This document shows, in pieces, positions 5,857-6,505 of a DNA stretch of 6,505 nucleotides (position 1 is its first letter; every line of letters starts with the position of its first letter). The stretch is taken from the NCBI GenBank assembly GCA_937927905.1, contig CALFWP010000165.1, forward strand, positions 1 to 6,505. Direction: 5' to 3'. The stretch comes from an uncultured Neomegalonema sp. Lineage in GTDB: Bacteria > Pseudomonadota > Alphaproteobacteria > Rhodobacterales > Rhodobacteraceae. A program made the position numbers and the translations under genes. Below the pieces are notes generated by a model. The model was not told the origin of the DNA and searched no databases. It saw only the letters and a program-made list of their open reading frames with translations.

Positions 5857-6505
5857 TCACGCGACCGGATCGGTCGGCCAGCCGTAGTCCGTGCTTCTGG
5901 GCCATTCCATTGCGGTTTCAACCACCGCAGCAGCAACTTTTTGGGAGGATGTCCGCTCATGGGCGGTGCGCCATCCTGCTGCGGCAATCCGGCGGCGGGC
6001 CTCGTCGTCACGGGCATAGCGCGCCATCTTTTCCACTAGATCTTCACGTGTTCGCCAGCTGACAAGCCCGTCACCGTACAGATCCTCAAGGCAAGCCGGG
6101 GCATGAGTATAGGCTAGAACGCCCTGACCCAAAAGCTGCGCTATTCTGTCTGAAGAATAAAGATAGGGGGTCGGTCGCGTGTCATCCAGCGGCAGGTTGG
6201 GGGCGCTGGCTCCGGTTGCCAGCGTGTCGAGAAAGGCCGTACTGACAAGATGCACCTTTTCTTTCGCCCGGCCTCCGAATTGAAAACGGTAATCCGCAGG
6301 TAGTGATTTTGCCAGGTATTCCAGTTGCTCGGCGCGCTTTTCAATGCCGGTCCCGAGGAATAACCCGTCCCAGGAAAGATCGCTGCGTTTTGCATCAAAG
6401 ACACGCGCGGTTTCGATGGATGCGTCCGCCGGATTGGGCATAAAGCAGACAGACCCGGGTCGCGGGGCAAGCCTGGCAAGCTCGGTCCTGTCAGCTGTTG
6501 TGATG
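5857..6505 (-). CDS. Glycosyltransferase, CgeB-like / group 1 (partial, N-terminus off right edge)
   Basis: The frame is open from the right edge to a TGA at 5857-5859, giving 215 C-terminal residues. An in-frame ATG at 6441 is probably internal: the 21 codons upstream (ITTADRTELARLAPRPGSVC, then F) stay open and read smoothly into FMPNPADASIE, a pattern seen in group 1 glycosyltransferases of this kind. The C-terminal part TPYLYSSDRIAQLLGQGVLA, counted from the internal Met at about 90-109, then SWRTREDLVEKMARYARDDEARRRIAAAG and a final WRTAHERT match the donor-binding end of the Glyco_trans_1_2 (PF13524) group that includes CgeB. The donor sugar is unknown. It converges on the FkbM methyltransferase with a 4-base gap, and with the other glycosyltransferase it suggests a glycan locus continuing to the right. 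The family assignment is by pattern and less certain than for the other glycosyltransferase. Confidence 0.75.
   Translation of the reverse strand, partial: ITTADRTELARLAPRPGSVCFMPNPADASIETARVFDAKRSDLSWDGLFLGTGIEKRAEQLEYLAKSLPADYRFQFGGRAKEKVHLVSTAFLDTLATGASAPNLPLDDTRPTPYLYSSDRIAQLLGQGVLAYTHAPACLEDLYGDGLVSWRTREDLVEKMARYARDDEARRRIAAAGWRTAHERTSSQKVAAAVVETAMEWPRSTDYGWPTDPVA

Noticed and set aside
5862..5876. Small stem CGACCG-GAT-CGGTCG at the end of the converging methyltransferase and glycosyltransferase
   Set aside because: Six pairs with a 3-base loop and no T-run on either strand; too weak to call a terminator.
5857..6441. Starting the right-hand glycosyltransferase at the ATG at 6441
   Set aside because: The frame remains open to the window edge and the upstream residues fit the family, so the true start lies outside the window.

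Overview
The window looks like chromosomal DNA of an alphaproteobacterium. The SdhC, SdhD and SdhA proteins carry alphaproteobacterial signatures (RPLSPHLQVYRP in SdhC, RGLGSAKSGTEH in SdhD). The methylation-type motif GANTC occurs only twice in 6505 bases, although GATC is common, which fits a host with CcrM-type methylation and strong avoidance of the site. I cannot name the order or genus.

Layout from left to right: (1) the N-terminal 265 codons of a Wzx/PST-type polysaccharide flippase on the minus strand, running off the left edge; (2) a 472-base gene-free divergent region with inverted repeats and a candidate promoter; (3) sdhC-sdhD-sdhA on the plus strand, coding for the two membrane anchors and the flavoprotein of succinate dehydrogenase (complex II, TCA cycle and respiratory chain); (4) a GT4-like glycosyltransferase on the minus strand, ending 20 bases after sdhA; (5) a 120-base divergent region; (6) an FkbM-family methyltransferase on the plus strand; (7) the C-terminal 215 residues of a second, CgeB-like glycosyltransferase on the minus strand, running off the right edge and ending 4 bases from the methyltransferase.

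The flippase, two glycosyltransferases and the FkbM methyltransferase together suggest a surface glycan locus (synthesis, methylation and export of a polysaccharide or glycan decoration). The succinate dehydrogenase operon sits in the middle of it. sdhB, the iron-sulfur subunit gene that normally follows sdhA, is absent here, so complex II cannot be completed from this window.

The points most worth a second look are: the only two GANTC sites lie 10 bases apart on the candidate sdhC promoter; two tandem 10-bp stem-loops lie just after sdhA, inside the end of the convergent glycosyltransferase; and sdhB is missing. I found no tRNA, rRNA, CRISPR array, insertion sequence or known defence system, and nothing that clearly amounts to a new multi-gene system.
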